From positions 186,001 to 250,000 of the forward strand of contig CAVUZA010000002.1 of the NCBI GenBank assembly GCA_963745915.1: a stretch of 64,000 nt of DNA. The letters run 5' to 3'. The translations under genes were made by a program, and so were the position numbers. Under the pieces are notes generated by a model. It saw nothing but the letters and a program-made list of their open reading frames with translations. It had not been told where the DNA came from and did no database searches. The DNA is from VRUE01 sp963745915 (lineage in GTDB: Bacteria; Actinomycetota; Thermoleophilia; Solirubrobacterales; 70-9). Below, piece by piece: positions 8,040 through 16,127 of this stretch (the first letter of the stretch is position 1; each line of letters opens with the position of its first letter).

Positions 8040-9433
8040 TCACGATCCGGCGACCGTGATGCCGTCGACCAGGAGCGAGGGCGTGCGCACCGAGCCGCCG
8101 AAGGGCACCCAGCGCGCGTCCGCCCCCGGCCTGCGCACCCCGCGCAGCATCGCGATCAGCTCGCCGGCGATCGTGAACTCGCGCAGCGGCTCGGCCAGCT
8201 CGCCGCCGCGGATCGCCCTGCCGGAGGCGCCAACCGAGAAGACGCCGGTGACCGGGTTGACGCCCGAGTGCAGGCCGGCGACGTCGGTGACCAGCACCCC
8301 CTCGCCCGCCTCGCGCAGCAGCTCCTCGGGGCCGAGCTCGCCCGCCGCGACGACCAGGTTCGAGGCCGCGACCGCGGGCAGCACGCGGTAGCTGCCGCGG
8401 CCGGCGCTGGCGGTCGGCTCGGCGCCGCCGCGGCGCGCGGTGTAGGTGTCGTAGAGGTAGGTGCGCAGCGTCCCGTCCTCGATCAGCGCCGTGCGCCGCC
8501 GCGGCAGGCCCTCGCCGTCGAAGGGCGCGGTCGCCGGGCCACCGGGCGCCAGGCCGTCGTCGGCGAGGACGAAGGCCGGGTCGGCGACCTGCTCGCCGAC
8601 CCGCTCGGCGAAGGGCGAGCGGCCGCGCTGCACGGTGCCGGCGCCGAGGCCGCGCCCGATCAGGCCGACGAAGCTGGCCGCCACCGTCGGGTCGAGGACG
8701 ACCGGGCAGGCGCGCGAGGCCGGCTTGCGGGCGCCGACCATCGCCGCCGCCCGCTCCGCCCCCTCGCGGCCGATCGCCTCCGGGTCGAGGCCGCCGGGGC
8801 CGGCCGCCAGGTCGAAGCCGAGGCCGGTCTCGCGGCCGTCCTCGCCCTCGGCCAGGGCCTGCAGGTAGGCGTAGCAGCTGGTCCGCTCGAACTCGCCGGC
8901 GATCCCGCGCGAGGAGGCGATCGCCACCCGCTCGGCCGAGTCGGCGTAGACCGCCTGCTCGACGCCGACGATGCGCGGGTCGGCGGCGAGCCCGGCCCGC
9001 TCGACCGCCAGCGCCAGCTCGGCGACCTCGGCGGTGCTCGTCGCCGCCAGCGAGGGATCGACCAGCTCGAGCCCGCCCTCCCCCCGCCGTCCCGTTCCGG
9101 TGCGCTTTTTGTTCCCATATCCGGCAAAAGGCGCACCGGAAGCTCGGGCGGGGCGGCGAACTCGTCCTCGTCGGCGGCGCGGGCGGCCTCGACCGCGCGC
9201 CGGGCGAGGTCCGCGGTCCCCTCGGCGGAGAGGTCGGTGCCGAAGGCGAAGCCGAGGCGGTGGCCGACCCAGGCGCGCACCCCGACGCCGCGTTTGGTCG
9301 CCGCGGTCAGGCTCTCGACCGCGCCACCGTGGGCGCGGACCTCGCGCCCGGCGTCCTCGAGCGCGTAGGCCTCGGCGTCGGTGGCGCCCGCCGCACTCGC
9401 CGCCTCGACCGCGCCGCGGGCGAGCTCGATCAC
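8040..9433 (-). CDS. TldE/PmbA-type metalloprotease subunit, one frameshift
   Basis: Partner of TldD; the TldD/E heterodimer processes peptides such as modified natural-product precursors. The frame starts with GTG at 9433 (VIELARGAVEAASAAGATDAEAYAL), overlapping the tldD stop as GTGA. Homology runs in one frame to about 9085 and resumes in another (ELVDPSLAATSTAEVAELAL onward) to the stop at 8040. Adding one G to the six-G run at 9080-9085 restores a continuous frame, so a sequencing indel is the simplest cause. TldE lacks the zinc HExxxH motif, as expected. A 17-bp inverted repeat lies just beside the shift (9095-9141). Confidence 0.85.
9095..9141. repeat. Inverted repeat inside tldE
   Basis: Left arm 9095-9111 and right arm 9125-9141 are complementary at 16 of 17 positions around a 13-nt loop (TTCCCATATCCGG). 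The element encodes a non-conserved stretch (LPVRLLPDMGTKSAPER) in the TldE N-terminal half. Its arms contain A/T runs unlike the surrounding codons, which suggests a small insertion. Confidence 0.75.
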
Positions 9434-10824
9434 AGCTCGGTCCCGCCCACGGTCAGCGCCGCGATCCGCACGTGGCCCTGGCCGGTGCCGACCGGCACTT
9501 TCTGGCTCGCCTTGCCGCAGACCCCGGTCTTCATCTCGAAGTCGTCGGCGACCGCGTCGATCGCCGCCAGCGCCTGCAGGCAGTTGCCGATCAGGGTCGC
9601 CCCGCGGCAGGGCCGGGTCACCTCGCCGGCCTCGATCAGGTAACCCTCGTTGACGCCGAAGACGAAGTCGCCGGTCGCCGGGTCGACCTGGCCGCCGCCG
9701 AAGGAGGCCGCGTAGAAGCCGCGCTGCACGCCGGCGATCACCTCGGCCGGGGTCTGCTCGCCGGGGGCGATGTAGGTGTTGGTCATCCGCGGCACCGGCA
9801 GGTGGCGGAAGCTCTCGCGGCGGCCGTTGCCGGTCGAGGCGACCCCGTCGCGACCCGCGGTGAGGCGGTCGTAGAGGTAGGAGACCAGCCGCCCGCCCTC
9901 GATCAGCTGCGTCTTCTGGGTCGGCGTGCCCTCGTCGTCGACCGAGTCGCTGCCCCACTCGTTGGGCATGCGGCCGTCGTCGTAGGCGTCGATCAGCGGC
10001 TCGGCGATCCGCTCGCCGAGCTTGCCGGCGTAGACGCTGGCCCCCTTCTGCACGTGGTCGGCCTCGAGCCCGTGGCCGGTCATCTCGTGGAAGAGGACGC
10101 CGCCGAAGCCGCCGCCGACGACGACCGGCATCGAGCCGGCGGGGGCGGGCACCGCGTCGAGCAGGGTCAGCGCCTTGCGCGCGGCACCCTCGGCGACCGC
10201 GCCCGGGTCGCCGTCGAAGAGCTCGAAGCCGCGGTGGCCGCCGAGCGTCTCCGAGCCGGTCTCGACCCGGTCGCCGCGGCGGGCGACGACCTGGGTGCCG
10301 ATCCGCACCCGGGTGCGGTCGTCGCTCGTGTAGAGGCCCTCGGAGCTGGCGATCGTCACCTCGCGCCGCGCCTCGGCGTAGGAGGCCATCAGCTGGGCGA
10401 TCTCGCCGCCGGCGCCGCGGCCGCGCTGGTCGAGCTCGCGCAGCAGCTCCGCCTTGCGCTGCGCCGGGACCTCCGCCGGGCGGCGCTCGACCGGCTGCGG
10501 CTCGGTCGCCCGCGCCGTCAGCGGCTGCGGCTCGGCCCGCCCGGCGCGCAGCGCCGCGGCCGCCTCGCCGGCGGCGCGCTCGAGGTCGGCGGGGTCGAGG
10601 CCGTCGACGTGGGCGAAGTAGGTGGTGCCGCCGGCGAGGACCCGCACCCCGGCACCCTGCTCGGCGCCCGACTGCACCGCTTCCAACCGCGACTCGTCGA
10701 TCGCCATCGTCATCCCGGCGCTGCGTTCGGCGAAGACCTCGGCGAACTCGCCGCCGTGGGCGAGGGCGCGGGAGAGGACCTGCTCGGCGAGGGCGGGCTC
10801 GATCAGCCCGCGGGCGGCGCTCAC
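9430..10824 (-). CDS. tldD: TldD metalloprotease, catalytic subunit
   Basis: Catalytic partner of TldE in a heterodimeric zinc protease. The 464-residue protein is full length and carries the metal/active-site motif GVLFHEMTGHGLEADHVQKG (HExxxH type). It has the usual C-terminal half (VPRMTNTYIAPGE; TRPCRGATLIGNCLQALAAI; MKTGVCGKASQKVPVGTGQ). The stop overlaps the tldE start; the start overlaps the stop of a small upstream gene (10821-11042). No peptide-precursor or RiPP enzyme gene is evident nearby, so the substrate is unknown. Confidence 0.95.
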   Translation of the reverse strand: MSAARGLIEPALAEQVLSRALAHGGEFAEVFAERSAGMTMAIDESRLEAVQSGAEQGAGVRVLAGGTTYFAHVDGLDPADLERAAGEAAAALRAGRAEPQPLTARATEPQPVERRPAEVPAQRKAELLRELDQRGRGAGGEIAQLMASYAEARREVTIASSEGLYTSDDRTRVRIGTQVVARRGDRVETGSETLGGHRGFELFDGDPGAVAEGAARKALTLLDAVPAPAGSMPVVVGGGFGGVLFHEMTGHGLEADHVQKGASVYAGKLGERIAEPLIDAYDDGRMPNEWGSDSVDDEGTPTQKTQLIEGGRLVSYLYDRLTAGRDGVASTGNGRRESFRHLPVPRMTNTYIAPGEQTPAEVIAGVQRGFYAASFGGGQVDPATGDFVFGVNEGYLIEAGEVTRPCRGATLIGNCLQALAAIDAVADDFEMKTGVCGKASQKVPVGTGQGHVRIAALTVGGTEL

Positions 10825-11042
10825 CCGCGCGGCCTCTTGCCGGCGACCTCTATCAGGCGCCCGGCGGCGGCGAAGAGCTCCTCGCCGCCCGCCTCGCCCG
10901 CCCGGTCGACGGCACTGCCATCGGCGTAGTAGAGGCGGGCGAACGGTTTACGGGACAGGCGCCGGCGCCGCATGTAGGCGGCGGCCTCATCGGCGTAGCC
11001 GGAGACCCGGTCGAGCAGGACGCGGTGCGGCTTAGGCGGCAT
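10821..11042 (-). CDS. Small basic protein coupled to tldD
   Basis: A 73-residue protein I do not recognise (MPPKPHRVLLDRVSGYADEA, then MRRRRLSRKPFARLYYADGS). It has an N-terminal basic half and an acidic-to-neutral C-terminus, with no membrane segment and no Cys. Its 3' end overlaps tldD by 4 bp and its 5' end overlaps the roadblock-like gene by 11 bp, so four genes are translationally coupled. The conserved spacing argues that it is real. Confidence 0.7.
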   Translation of the reverse strand: MPPKPHRVLLDRVSGYADEAAAYMRRRRLSRKPFARLYYADGSAVDRAGEAGGEELFAAAGRLIEVAGKRPRG

Positions 11043-11412
11043 CGGTCCCGCCGGAGAGGTCGCGCAGGGCGGAGCGCAGGTCGAAGAGCAGCAGCGAGGC
11101 GAGGGCGAAGCGCTCGGTGACGGCGACCGCGGTCAGCCCGCCGTGGCGGACGGCGAAGACCTCGCCCTGCTCGGTGCCGACGTGGACCTGCTCGGCCGGC
11201 TCGACACCGCCGCCGTCGGCGGCGGCGAGCAGCGCCGCGGCCCCTTCCCGCCAGCCGCCCGGCGCGCCGCTGGCGGCCAGCACATCGCCGCCGGCGTCGA
11301 GGATCGCGCCGCCGCGCAGGTCGGGGGACATCTCGGTCAGGTAGGCGAGCGCCGCCTCCGCCGCCTCGCCCGAGATCGAGCCTGTCGTCACGTCGTCGGC
11401 CACCTCGGCCAA
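11032..11412 (-). CDS. Roadblock/LC7-like domain protein
   Basis: A 126-residue protein with the alternating helix/strand pattern of roadblock/LC7 domains: GGAILDAGGDVLAASGAPGG, then EVFAVRHGGLTAVAVTERFA and LASLLLFDLRSALRDL. Such proteins usually assist small GTPases or surface-motility complexes in bacteria. No GTPase is adjacent here; it heads the coupled set with the small basic protein, tldD and tldE. The assignment rests on pattern rather than a diagnostic motif, so it is moderate. Confidence 0.65.
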   Translation of the reverse strand: MAEVADDVTTGSISGEAAEAALAYLTEMSPDLRGGAILDAGGDVLAASGAPGGWREGAAALLAAADGGGVEPAEQVHVGTEQGEVFAVRHGGLTAVAVTERFALASLLLFDLRSALRDLSGGTDAA

Positions 11413-11423
11413 AATACCGGCCC

Positions 11424-11573
11424 GTGTCCCTGGCCCGAGCTTCCTGGATCACAGTCGTCTCCGTCTGCGCCGTCGCCGCCGTCGCCTTCGCCCTCAGCGA
11501 CTACACCGGCTACGCGATCACCGTCGCCGTAGTCGGCCTCGCCGCCGCGGTGAACCTGCTGCCGGATCCGTAG
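11424..11573 (+). CDS. Small two-helix membrane protein
   Basis: A 49-residue frame starting with GTG at 11424 and divergent from the roadblock gene with an 11-bp gap. The product is nearly all hydrophobic: helix 1 ITVVSVCAVAAVAFALSDY, a short turn, then helix 2 AITVAVVGLAAAVNLLPDP. No family is recognised. Support comes from the clean hydrophobic pattern and the strong hairpin directly after its stop; no clear ribosome site is visible. Confidence 0.5.
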   Translation: MSLARASWITVVSVCAVAAVAFALSDYTGYAITVAVVGLAAAVNLLPDP

Positions 11574-11575
11574 GA

Positions 11576-11641
11576 GTCGGGGGTCGTTGAGGACCCCTCC
11601 CCAGGAACTCCCGCGAAGCGGCCTGGGGAGCGACCCCCGAC
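11576..11641. terminator. Nested hairpin between convergent genes
   Basis: Outer arms 11576-11586 (GTCGGGGGTCG) and 11631-11641 pair perfectly. Inner arms 11597-11605 (CTCCCCAGG) and 11622-11630 also pair. The structure fills the gap between a plus-strand gene ending at 11573 and a minus-strand gene ending at 11661, so it probably serves as a bidirectional terminator. No U-tract is present. Confidence 0.65.
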
Positions 11642-11660
11642 GGCCCTCGGCTCGCTTCGA

Positions 11661-12572
11661 CTATCCGGCGCGGAAGGGCCCCGAGCGAGCATGGGCGGGG
11701 TCGCGCAAGGAGCTCTCCGGCTCGGCGTGGATCATCACCTCGGCGCCGGGGACGGCGGCCTCGATCGCGTCGCGCATCGCGTGGGCCAACTCGTGGGCGC
11801 GCTCGAGGCTGGTGCCGGAGCGGTACTGGACGTGGAGGTCGATGTAGCGGCGGGCGCCGGCGCGGCGGGCGCGCAGCTTGTGGTAGCCGGCGACCTCGCC
11901 GGTGCGGGCGGCGGCGATCGCGGCCTCGACCGCGTCCAGCTCCGCCGCCGGCAGGGTCTCGTCGACCAGCACCCCGGAGGAGCGGCGCACGATCCTGATC
12001 CCGGCGCTGACGATCGCCCCGGCGACGAGCAGGGCCGTGATCGAGTCGAAGGCCGCGTTGCCGGTCAGCTCGACCACGCCGAGGCCGACCAGCACCCCGG
12101 CCGAGGTCATCGCGTCGGTGCGCAGGTGGGCCGCGTCGCCCTCCAGCGCTGGCGAGTCGTGCGCCTTCGCCTGGCGCGAGAGCACGGTCGAGACGACGAG
12201 GTTGGCGATCACCGAGAAGCCCATCACGGCGATGCCGACGCCGAGCGTCTCGACCTCGGAGCCGACCACCAGCCGGTGGGTCGCCTCGTAGATGATCAGC
12301 GCGGCGCCGACCAGGATCAGCAGCCCCTCGATCGTCGCCGCCAGGCTCTCGACCTTCTCGTGGCCGTAGGGGTGCTCCTCGTCGGCCGGCTCGTCGGCCT
12401 TGCGCACCGAGACGAAGGCGACGACCGAGGCGACCAGGTCGATCAGCGAGTGGACCGCCTCGGTGAGGATCGCGATCGAGCCGGTGATCGCCCCGGCCGC
12501 CAGCTTGATCGCGATCAGCAGCGAGTTGGAGGCGATCGAGAGCGCCGCCGCGCCGCTCTTGGTGCGGATCAT
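11661..12572 (-). CDS. Cation diffusion facilitator (CDF) family transporter
   Basis: Divalent metal:proton antiporter in the inner membrane, usually exporting Zn, Fe, Mn or Co. The 303-residue protein has six membrane helices. Metal-site signatures are ILTEAVHSLIDLVASVVAF (helix 2, HxxxD) and LRTDAMTSAGVLVGL (helix 5, DxxxxD region), and a C-terminal cytoplasmic domain (IDLHVQYRSGTSLERAHELA, ending with AEVMIHAEPES) is present. The start ATG at 12572 overlaps the rdgB stop. Metal specificity cannot be read from the sequence. Confidence 0.93.
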   Translation of the reverse strand: MIRTKSGAAALSIASNSLLIAIKLAAGAITGSIAILTEAVHSLIDLVASVVAFVSVRKADEPADEEHPYGHEKVESLAATIEGLLILVGAALIIYEATHRLVVGSEVETLGVGIAVMGFSVIANLVVSTVLSRQAKAHDSPALEGDAAHLRTDAMTSAGVLVGLGVVELTGNAAFDSITALLVAGAIVSAGIRIVRRSSGVLVDETLPAAELDAVEAAIAAARTGEVAGYHKLRARRAGARRYIDLHVQYRSGTSLERAHELAHAMRDAIEAAVPGAEVMIHAEPESSLRDPAHARSGPFRAG

Positions 12573-13159
12573 CGCGCCGGCGGGGCGGGCTCGCCGGCCA
12601 GATGCGCGGCGAGCATCCGCGCCGCCCGGCCGCGGTGGCTGATCTCGTTCTTCTCCGCCTGACTCAGCTCCGACATCGTGCGCTGGTCGGCCGTGTCGTC
12701 GGGGACGAAGGCGGGGTCGTAGCCGAAGCCGCCGCTGCCGCGCGGCTCCGCGATCAGCGCCCCCTCGCAGCGGGCCTCGAAGATGCGCTCGCTGCCGTCG
12801 GCCTCGACCAGGGCGAGGGCGCAGTGGTAGGCGGCGCGGCGGTCGTCGCCGGCGGCCGAGACCTCGCGCAGCAGCTTCGCCAGGTTCTCCTCGTCGCTGG
12901 CGCCGGGGCCGCCGTAGCGGGCCGAGTGGATCCCGGGCCGGCCGCCGAGCCCGGTCGCCTCGATCCCCGAGTCGTCGCCGATCGCCGCCCGCCCGGTCGC
13001 GGCGTGCGCGGCGCGCGCCTTCTCGAGCGCGATCGCGGCGAAGGACTCGCCCTCCTCGGGCGGCAGCTCGACCCCCTCGGGCAGCGGCTCCAGGCCGAGC
13101 CCGGGCAGCAGCTCGCGCATCTCGCGCAGCTTGTGCTTGTTGGCGGTGGCGAAGATCAC
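12569..13159 (-). CDS. rdgB: Non-canonical purine NTP pyrophosphatase (RdgB/HAM1)
   Basis: House-cleaning enzyme that hydrolyses dITP/ITP/XTP to monophosphates. The 196-residue frame starts with GTG at 13159 (VIFATANKHKLREMRELLPG). It has the family motifs SFAAIALEKARAAHAATG, AIGDDSGIEATGLGGRPGIH, SGGFGYDPAFVPD and EKNEISHRGRA. It lies 21 bp after rph, a common pairing, and overlaps the CDF transporter gene by 4 bp. Confidence 0.96.
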   Translation of the reverse strand: MIFATANKHKLREMRELLPGLGLEPLPEGVELPPEEGESFAAIALEKARAAHAATGRAAIGDDSGIEATGLGGRPGIHSARYGGPGASDEENLAKLLREVSAAGDDRRAAYHCALALVEADGSERIFEARCEGALIAEPRGSGGFGYDPAFVPDDTADQRTMSELSQAEKNEISHRGRAARMLAAHLAGEPAPPAR

Positions 13160-13180
13160 TGCTCGGCGCTGCCGCCTCGC

Positions 13181-13906
13181 CTACCCGCCGGTGGCCCGCT
13201 CCTGAACCTGGCGCAGGCGCGAGATCCCCATCTCGGCGAGGCCGAGCAGCTCGTCGAGCGAGGCGCGCGAGAGCGGCGTGCGCTCGGCCGTCGCCTGCAC
13301 CTCGACCAGGCCGCCGTCGCCGGTCATCACCACGTTGGCGTCGACCTCGGCATTGGAGTCCTCGCCGTAGTCGAGGTCGCAGAGCGCCCGGCCGGCGACC
13401 ATGCCGACGCTGACCGCGGCGACCGAGCCGGTCAGCGGCATCTCCTCCAGATCGCCGGCGTCGAGGAGCTTCTGCAGGGCGAGGCGGAGGGCGACGTAGC
13501 CGCCGGTGATCGCCGCGCAGCGGGTGCCGCCGTCGGCTTCGAGCACGTCGCAGTCGACGTAGACGCTGCGTTCGCCGAGCGCCCTGAAGTCGACGACGAC
13601 GCGCAGCGAGCGGCCGATCAGGCGCTGGATCTCGACCCCGCGCCCGTCCTGGCGCCCCTTGGCGACGTCGCGGGTCTTGCGGTCGCCGGTCGAGGCGGGC
13701 AGCATCGCGTACTCGGCGGTGACCCAGCCTTTGCCGCGCCCGGCCATCCAGCGCGGCACCTGGTTGGAGGTCGACGCGGTGCAGATCACCCGCGTGCCGC
13801 CGATCGCGATCAGGGCCGAGCCGTCGGCGCTGCCGACGAACCCCGGGTCGATCGTCACCGGCCGGATGTCGGCCGGCGCCCTGTCGTAGCTGCGCGAAGC
13901 TGGCAT
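13181..13906 (-). CDS. rph: Ribonuclease PH
   Basis: Phosphorolytic 3'-5' exoribonuclease that trims tRNA 3' ends. About 241 residues from ATG at 13906 (MPASRSYDRAPADIRPVTID); an upstream ATG at 13960 would add an unconserved leader. Conserved parts are present: GGTRVICTASTSNQVPRWM, GKGWVTAEYAMLPASTGDRK, RGVEIQRLIGRSLR, VDCDVLEADGGTRCAAITGG and CDLDYGEDSNAEVDANVVMT. It begins the rph-rdgB-CDF operon. The ~210 bp upstream of it hold no gene I can support. Confidence 0.96.
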   Translation of the reverse strand: MPASRSYDRAPADIRPVTIDPGFVGSADGSALIAIGGTRVICTASTSNQVPRWMAGRGKGWVTAEYAMLPASTGDRKTRDVAKGRQDGRGVEIQRLIGRSLRVVVDFRALGERSVYVDCDVLEADGGTRCAAITGGYVALRLALQKLLDAGDLEEMPLTGSVAAVSVGMVAGRALCDLDYGEDSNAEVDANVVMTGDGGLVEVQATAERTPLSRASLDELLGLAEMGISRLRQVQERATGG

Positions 13907-14115
13907 GGCCCGCGAGTCTCTCACGCCCGGCCGCCGGACGAAGCCAAAGCGCCCCGGCACGTCCCACTACGGCAGAAGGGCCGCGGCTTCCCGCGACCCT
14001 CCAGGTCCCACTGGGGTGGCCATCCGGCGCCGTTCCCAGTCAGCCGCCGCCATCAGTGCCTTGCCCGCAAGCATACGCAAAGCGAAGCTGGACAGTCAAG
14101 TTATTTCGTGCAAGT

Positions 14116-14652
14116 TCAGATGTCGGCTGAGTCCGGCTCCGCGAGCATCTGGCGAGCCTGCTCCAGGATCAGGTCGTGCAGGTCGAAGCCGCAGACCCGA
14201 ACCACGCGTTCGTGGATGGACCGCACCTGGTCGCGGCCCAGGCGCCCAAGCGGTCTCGCCACGTCGATAGCGGAGACCGGCAGCCGTATGAGCGTGGTCA
14301 GGGCTGCCGCGTTCTCCTCCTCGAGACCCGGGCAGAGCTGGGGGTCGAGATAGAAGAGGTCGTCTGCCTGATCGGCGAGCACTGCCGAACGCTCGGCGTC
14401 GCCGATCCTGGAGAGTCGCCGCAATCGCAAAGCCAACAGCTCGCCATAGCGGCTGGTGGGCTCAGCGATCACGAGGATCGGCCGAGCCTTGACGGTGGTC
14501 AGAACCGTGAATTCCGCGCGCCTCGAATCGGTCAGCTTCGCAGTCTCGTTGACCGCAAAGGGAGCTGACCCCTCTCCCGCATACAGCCGAAAGGGCGGCT
14601 CGGGGGAGAACGGCGCCACCGCCCGATAGATCGAGCCTACGAATGCGCCCAT
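14116..14652 (-). CDS. Putative PemK/MazF-like toxin
   Basis: A 178-residue protein whose N-terminal third looks like a MazF/PemK endoribonuclease core: VGSIYRAVAPF, TKLTD-type strand, then TVLTTVKARPILVIAEPTS. The C-terminal half (LPVSAIDVARPLGRLGRDQV, HDLILEQARQMLAEPDS) is helical and not diagnostic. The stronger argument is context: its start overlaps as ATGA the stop of a small Phd-like antitoxin gene. Assignment to a toxin is inference. Local GC is lower than in the housekeeping genes, consistent with an acquired module. Confidence 0.55.
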   Translation of the reverse strand: MGAFVGSIYRAVAPFSPEPPFRLYAGEGSAPFAVNETAKLTDSRRAEFTVLTTVKARPILVIAEPTSRYGELLALRLRRLSRIGDAERSAVLADQADDLFYLDPQLCPGLEEENAAALTTLIRLPVSAIDVARPLGRLGRDQVRSIHERVVRVCGFDLHDLILEQARQMLAEPDSADI

Positions 14653-14942
14653 CAGCCGAAGAGCTCGCGCAGGGTCTCAGGGTCCTCGATCGCTTCGCCG
14701 GCGCTCCTGTCCTCCTCGAAGTGCGCGCGGCGACCTGCCTCCGTGTACCTGATCGGCTTCAGCTCAGATCGTCGGTCGATCAGCTCCTCGAACCCCAACA
14801 GCCTGGTGAAGTCGTCCGGGTGGAGAATCACGGACTGGCTCCGGCCATAGCGGGTTACCTGCAGCGCGGTTCCGCGCCGCGGAGTGGGCACCCGCACCTC
14901 ATTGGCGGCTATCTCCTCGTTTCTCAACGCCATCCTGAACAT
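14652..14942 (-). CDS. Putative antitoxin of 14.1 kb module
   Basis: A 96-residue protein from ATG at 14942 (MFRMALRNEEIAANEVRVPT; a second ATG is at 14933). The central RYGRSQSVILHPDDFTRLLG resembles the Phd/YefM-type segment 'R.G..VAVL.P.d' that binds DNA and orients the toxin-binding tail. The C-terminus (AHFEEDRSAGEAIEDPETLR) is acidic, as expected of a toxin-neutralising extension. It overlaps the next gene by one base, typical of type II toxin-antitoxin pairs. Confidence 0.6.
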   Translation of the reverse strand: MFRMALRNEEIAANEVRVPTPRRGTALQVTRYGRSQSVILHPDDFTRLLGFEELIDRRSELKPIRYTEAGRRAHFEEDRSAGEAIEDPETLRELFG

Positions 14943-14992
14943 CAGCCTACTCCTTGTCGTCCGACATGTAAATTCTCGTACGTAAGCGCCGG

Positions 14993-15406
14993 CTAACCCT
15001 CCGGCACCACGCGCAGGCCGCGCTGGGCGAAGTGGGCGTCGAAGGCGAAGGCCTCCTCGCCGCCGTCGCGCTCGATCAGGGCGAAGGAGGTGGCGTCGAC
15101 GTAGCTCCAGCGCTTGTCCTCGTGGCGCTCGAGGATCTCCCAGGCGCGCTCCTCGACCGGGCGGTCGAGGTGGACGAGGTCGATCGCCTCGCTGGCCCGG
15201 AAGCGCCGCCCCCACTCGATCGCTTCCGCCCGCCCGACCCGCACCATCAGCGCCGTGTAGGTCTCGGCGAAGACGTAGTTGGAGGTGAAGAGGGCGACGC
15301 CCTCGGCGATCAGCGCCGCCAGCGCCTCGCGCGCCGGCCCGTGCTCGGCCTCCGAGCCGTTGCGCAGGGCGACGAAGGCGCTGGTGTCGACGAAGACCGA
15401 CCTCAT
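14993..15406 (-). CDS. VapC-type PIN-domain ribonuclease toxin
   Basis: 137-residue PIN-domain protein, probably an RNA-cleaving toxin. The four acidic positions are visible: Asp in VFVDTSAFVALRNG, Glu in NYVFAETYTALM, Asp in WSYVDATSFALIER and Asp in FAFDAHFAQRGLR. It overlaps the upstream ribbon-helix-helix antitoxin gene by 4 bp. Length and motif spacing are normal, so it looks intact. Confidence 0.9.
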   Translation of the reverse strand: MRSVFVDTSAFVALRNGSEAEHGPAREALAALIAEGVALFTSNYVFAETYTALMVRVGRAEAIEWGRRFRASEAIDLVHLDRPVEERAWEILERHEDKRWSYVDATSFALIERDGGEEAFAFDAHFAQRGLRVVPEG

Positions 15407-15636
15407 GGCCCGTAGAGGTCGCGGTCCAGCGTGCTGACGCTGGTGCCCTCGCGACCGCGACCCGGCGCCTCGTCGACGAGGAAGCTGAGCAGCGGGTCGG
15501 CCGAGCCGACGCCGCGCGCCCGCTCGGCGTCGATCAGCTCGCGCACCGCGGCGGCGATGCTGCCCGCCTTGCCGGCGCGCTGCTTGAGCCAGCGGTACTG
15601 GCCCTCGTCGAGATATAGCTGGGTCCTGTGCCTCAT
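15403..15636 (-). CDS. VapB-type ribbon-helix-helix antitoxin
   Basis: 77-residue DNA-binding antitoxin from ATG at 15636. The N-terminus MRHRTQLYLDEGQYRWLKQR has the beta-strand and helix of a ribbon-helix-helix fold, followed by GSIAAAVRELIDAERARG. A C-terminal acidic tail (LLSFLVDEAPGRGREG) probably wraps the PIN toxin. A perfect palindrome directly upstream of the start is the likely autoregulatory operator. Confidence 0.85.
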   Translation of the reverse strand: MRHRTQLYLDEGQYRWLKQRAGKAGSIAAAVRELIDAERARGVGSADPLLSFLVDEAPGRGREGTSVSTLDRDLYGP

Positions 15637-15649
15637 GCTGTAATACAGC
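15637..15649. promoter_or_regulatory. Palindromic operator at vapB start
   Basis: GCTGTAATACAGC (5-bp arms GCTGT/ACAGC around ATT on the coding strand) abuts the vapB start codon. Ribbon-helix-helix antitoxins repress their own promoters through such short palindromes, so this is a likely autoregulatory site. It would also overlap the ribosome entry region, leaving little leader. Confidence 0.6.
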
Positions 15650-15764
15650 CTACGCCCCAGCCCGGACGGAACCCGCCGCACCGGCACCTGCACGGCATCG
15701 ACCGCGGCGCCCAGGCCCGGCCCCGGGAAGGGGGCGGCCCGCTCGAGCCGCCCCACCCCCGCGC

Positions 15765-16013
15765 TCACTTGAACGCCACCTTGTTGACCGCCTCCTTGAT
15801 CTTGTCGACGATCACCCCGGCGAGCTCGGTCCCCTGTTTGCCGTTGAACCCCTTCATCGCCGCCACCATGCCGACCATCAGCAGCGAGACGAGCAGGATC
15901 AGGCCGACGTACTCGACCGTCCCCTGCCCCCGCTCGCCGGCCAGGGCGCGGATCGCCCGCACCCGCCCTTCGATCGCGACGTGCAGGTACCCCATCAGCC
16001 TGTAGAGCAGCAT
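15765..16013 (-). CDS. Flp/Fap-type pilin subunit (orphan)
   Basis: 82-residue type IVb pilin-like protein from ATG at 16013, preceded by a strong GGGAGG ribosome site. The prepilin segment is LAGERGQGTVEYVGLILLVS: a Gly, the conserved Glu and Tyr, then a long hydrophobic helix (LILLVSLLMVGMVAAM) and a short tail. A longer frame to 16064 is possible but lacks a ribosome site. No tad, cpa or prepilin peptidase genes are nearby, so secretion genes must lie elsewhere. Confidence 0.8.
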   Translation of the reverse strand: MLLYRLMGYLHVAIEGRVRAIRALAGERGQGTVEYVGLILLVSLLMVGMVAAMKGFNGKQGTELAGVIVDKIKEAVNKVAFK

Positions 16014-16127
16014 CGAAAGCCTCCCTTCGTGGTTTGAGGCCGATGCTGCAGCGGCGCGACGCACCGAACAAGACGCAGATGTGACGCCTCTGTGCCGATT
16101 GCGCGCCCGAAGGCGCGACGCCGCGCC

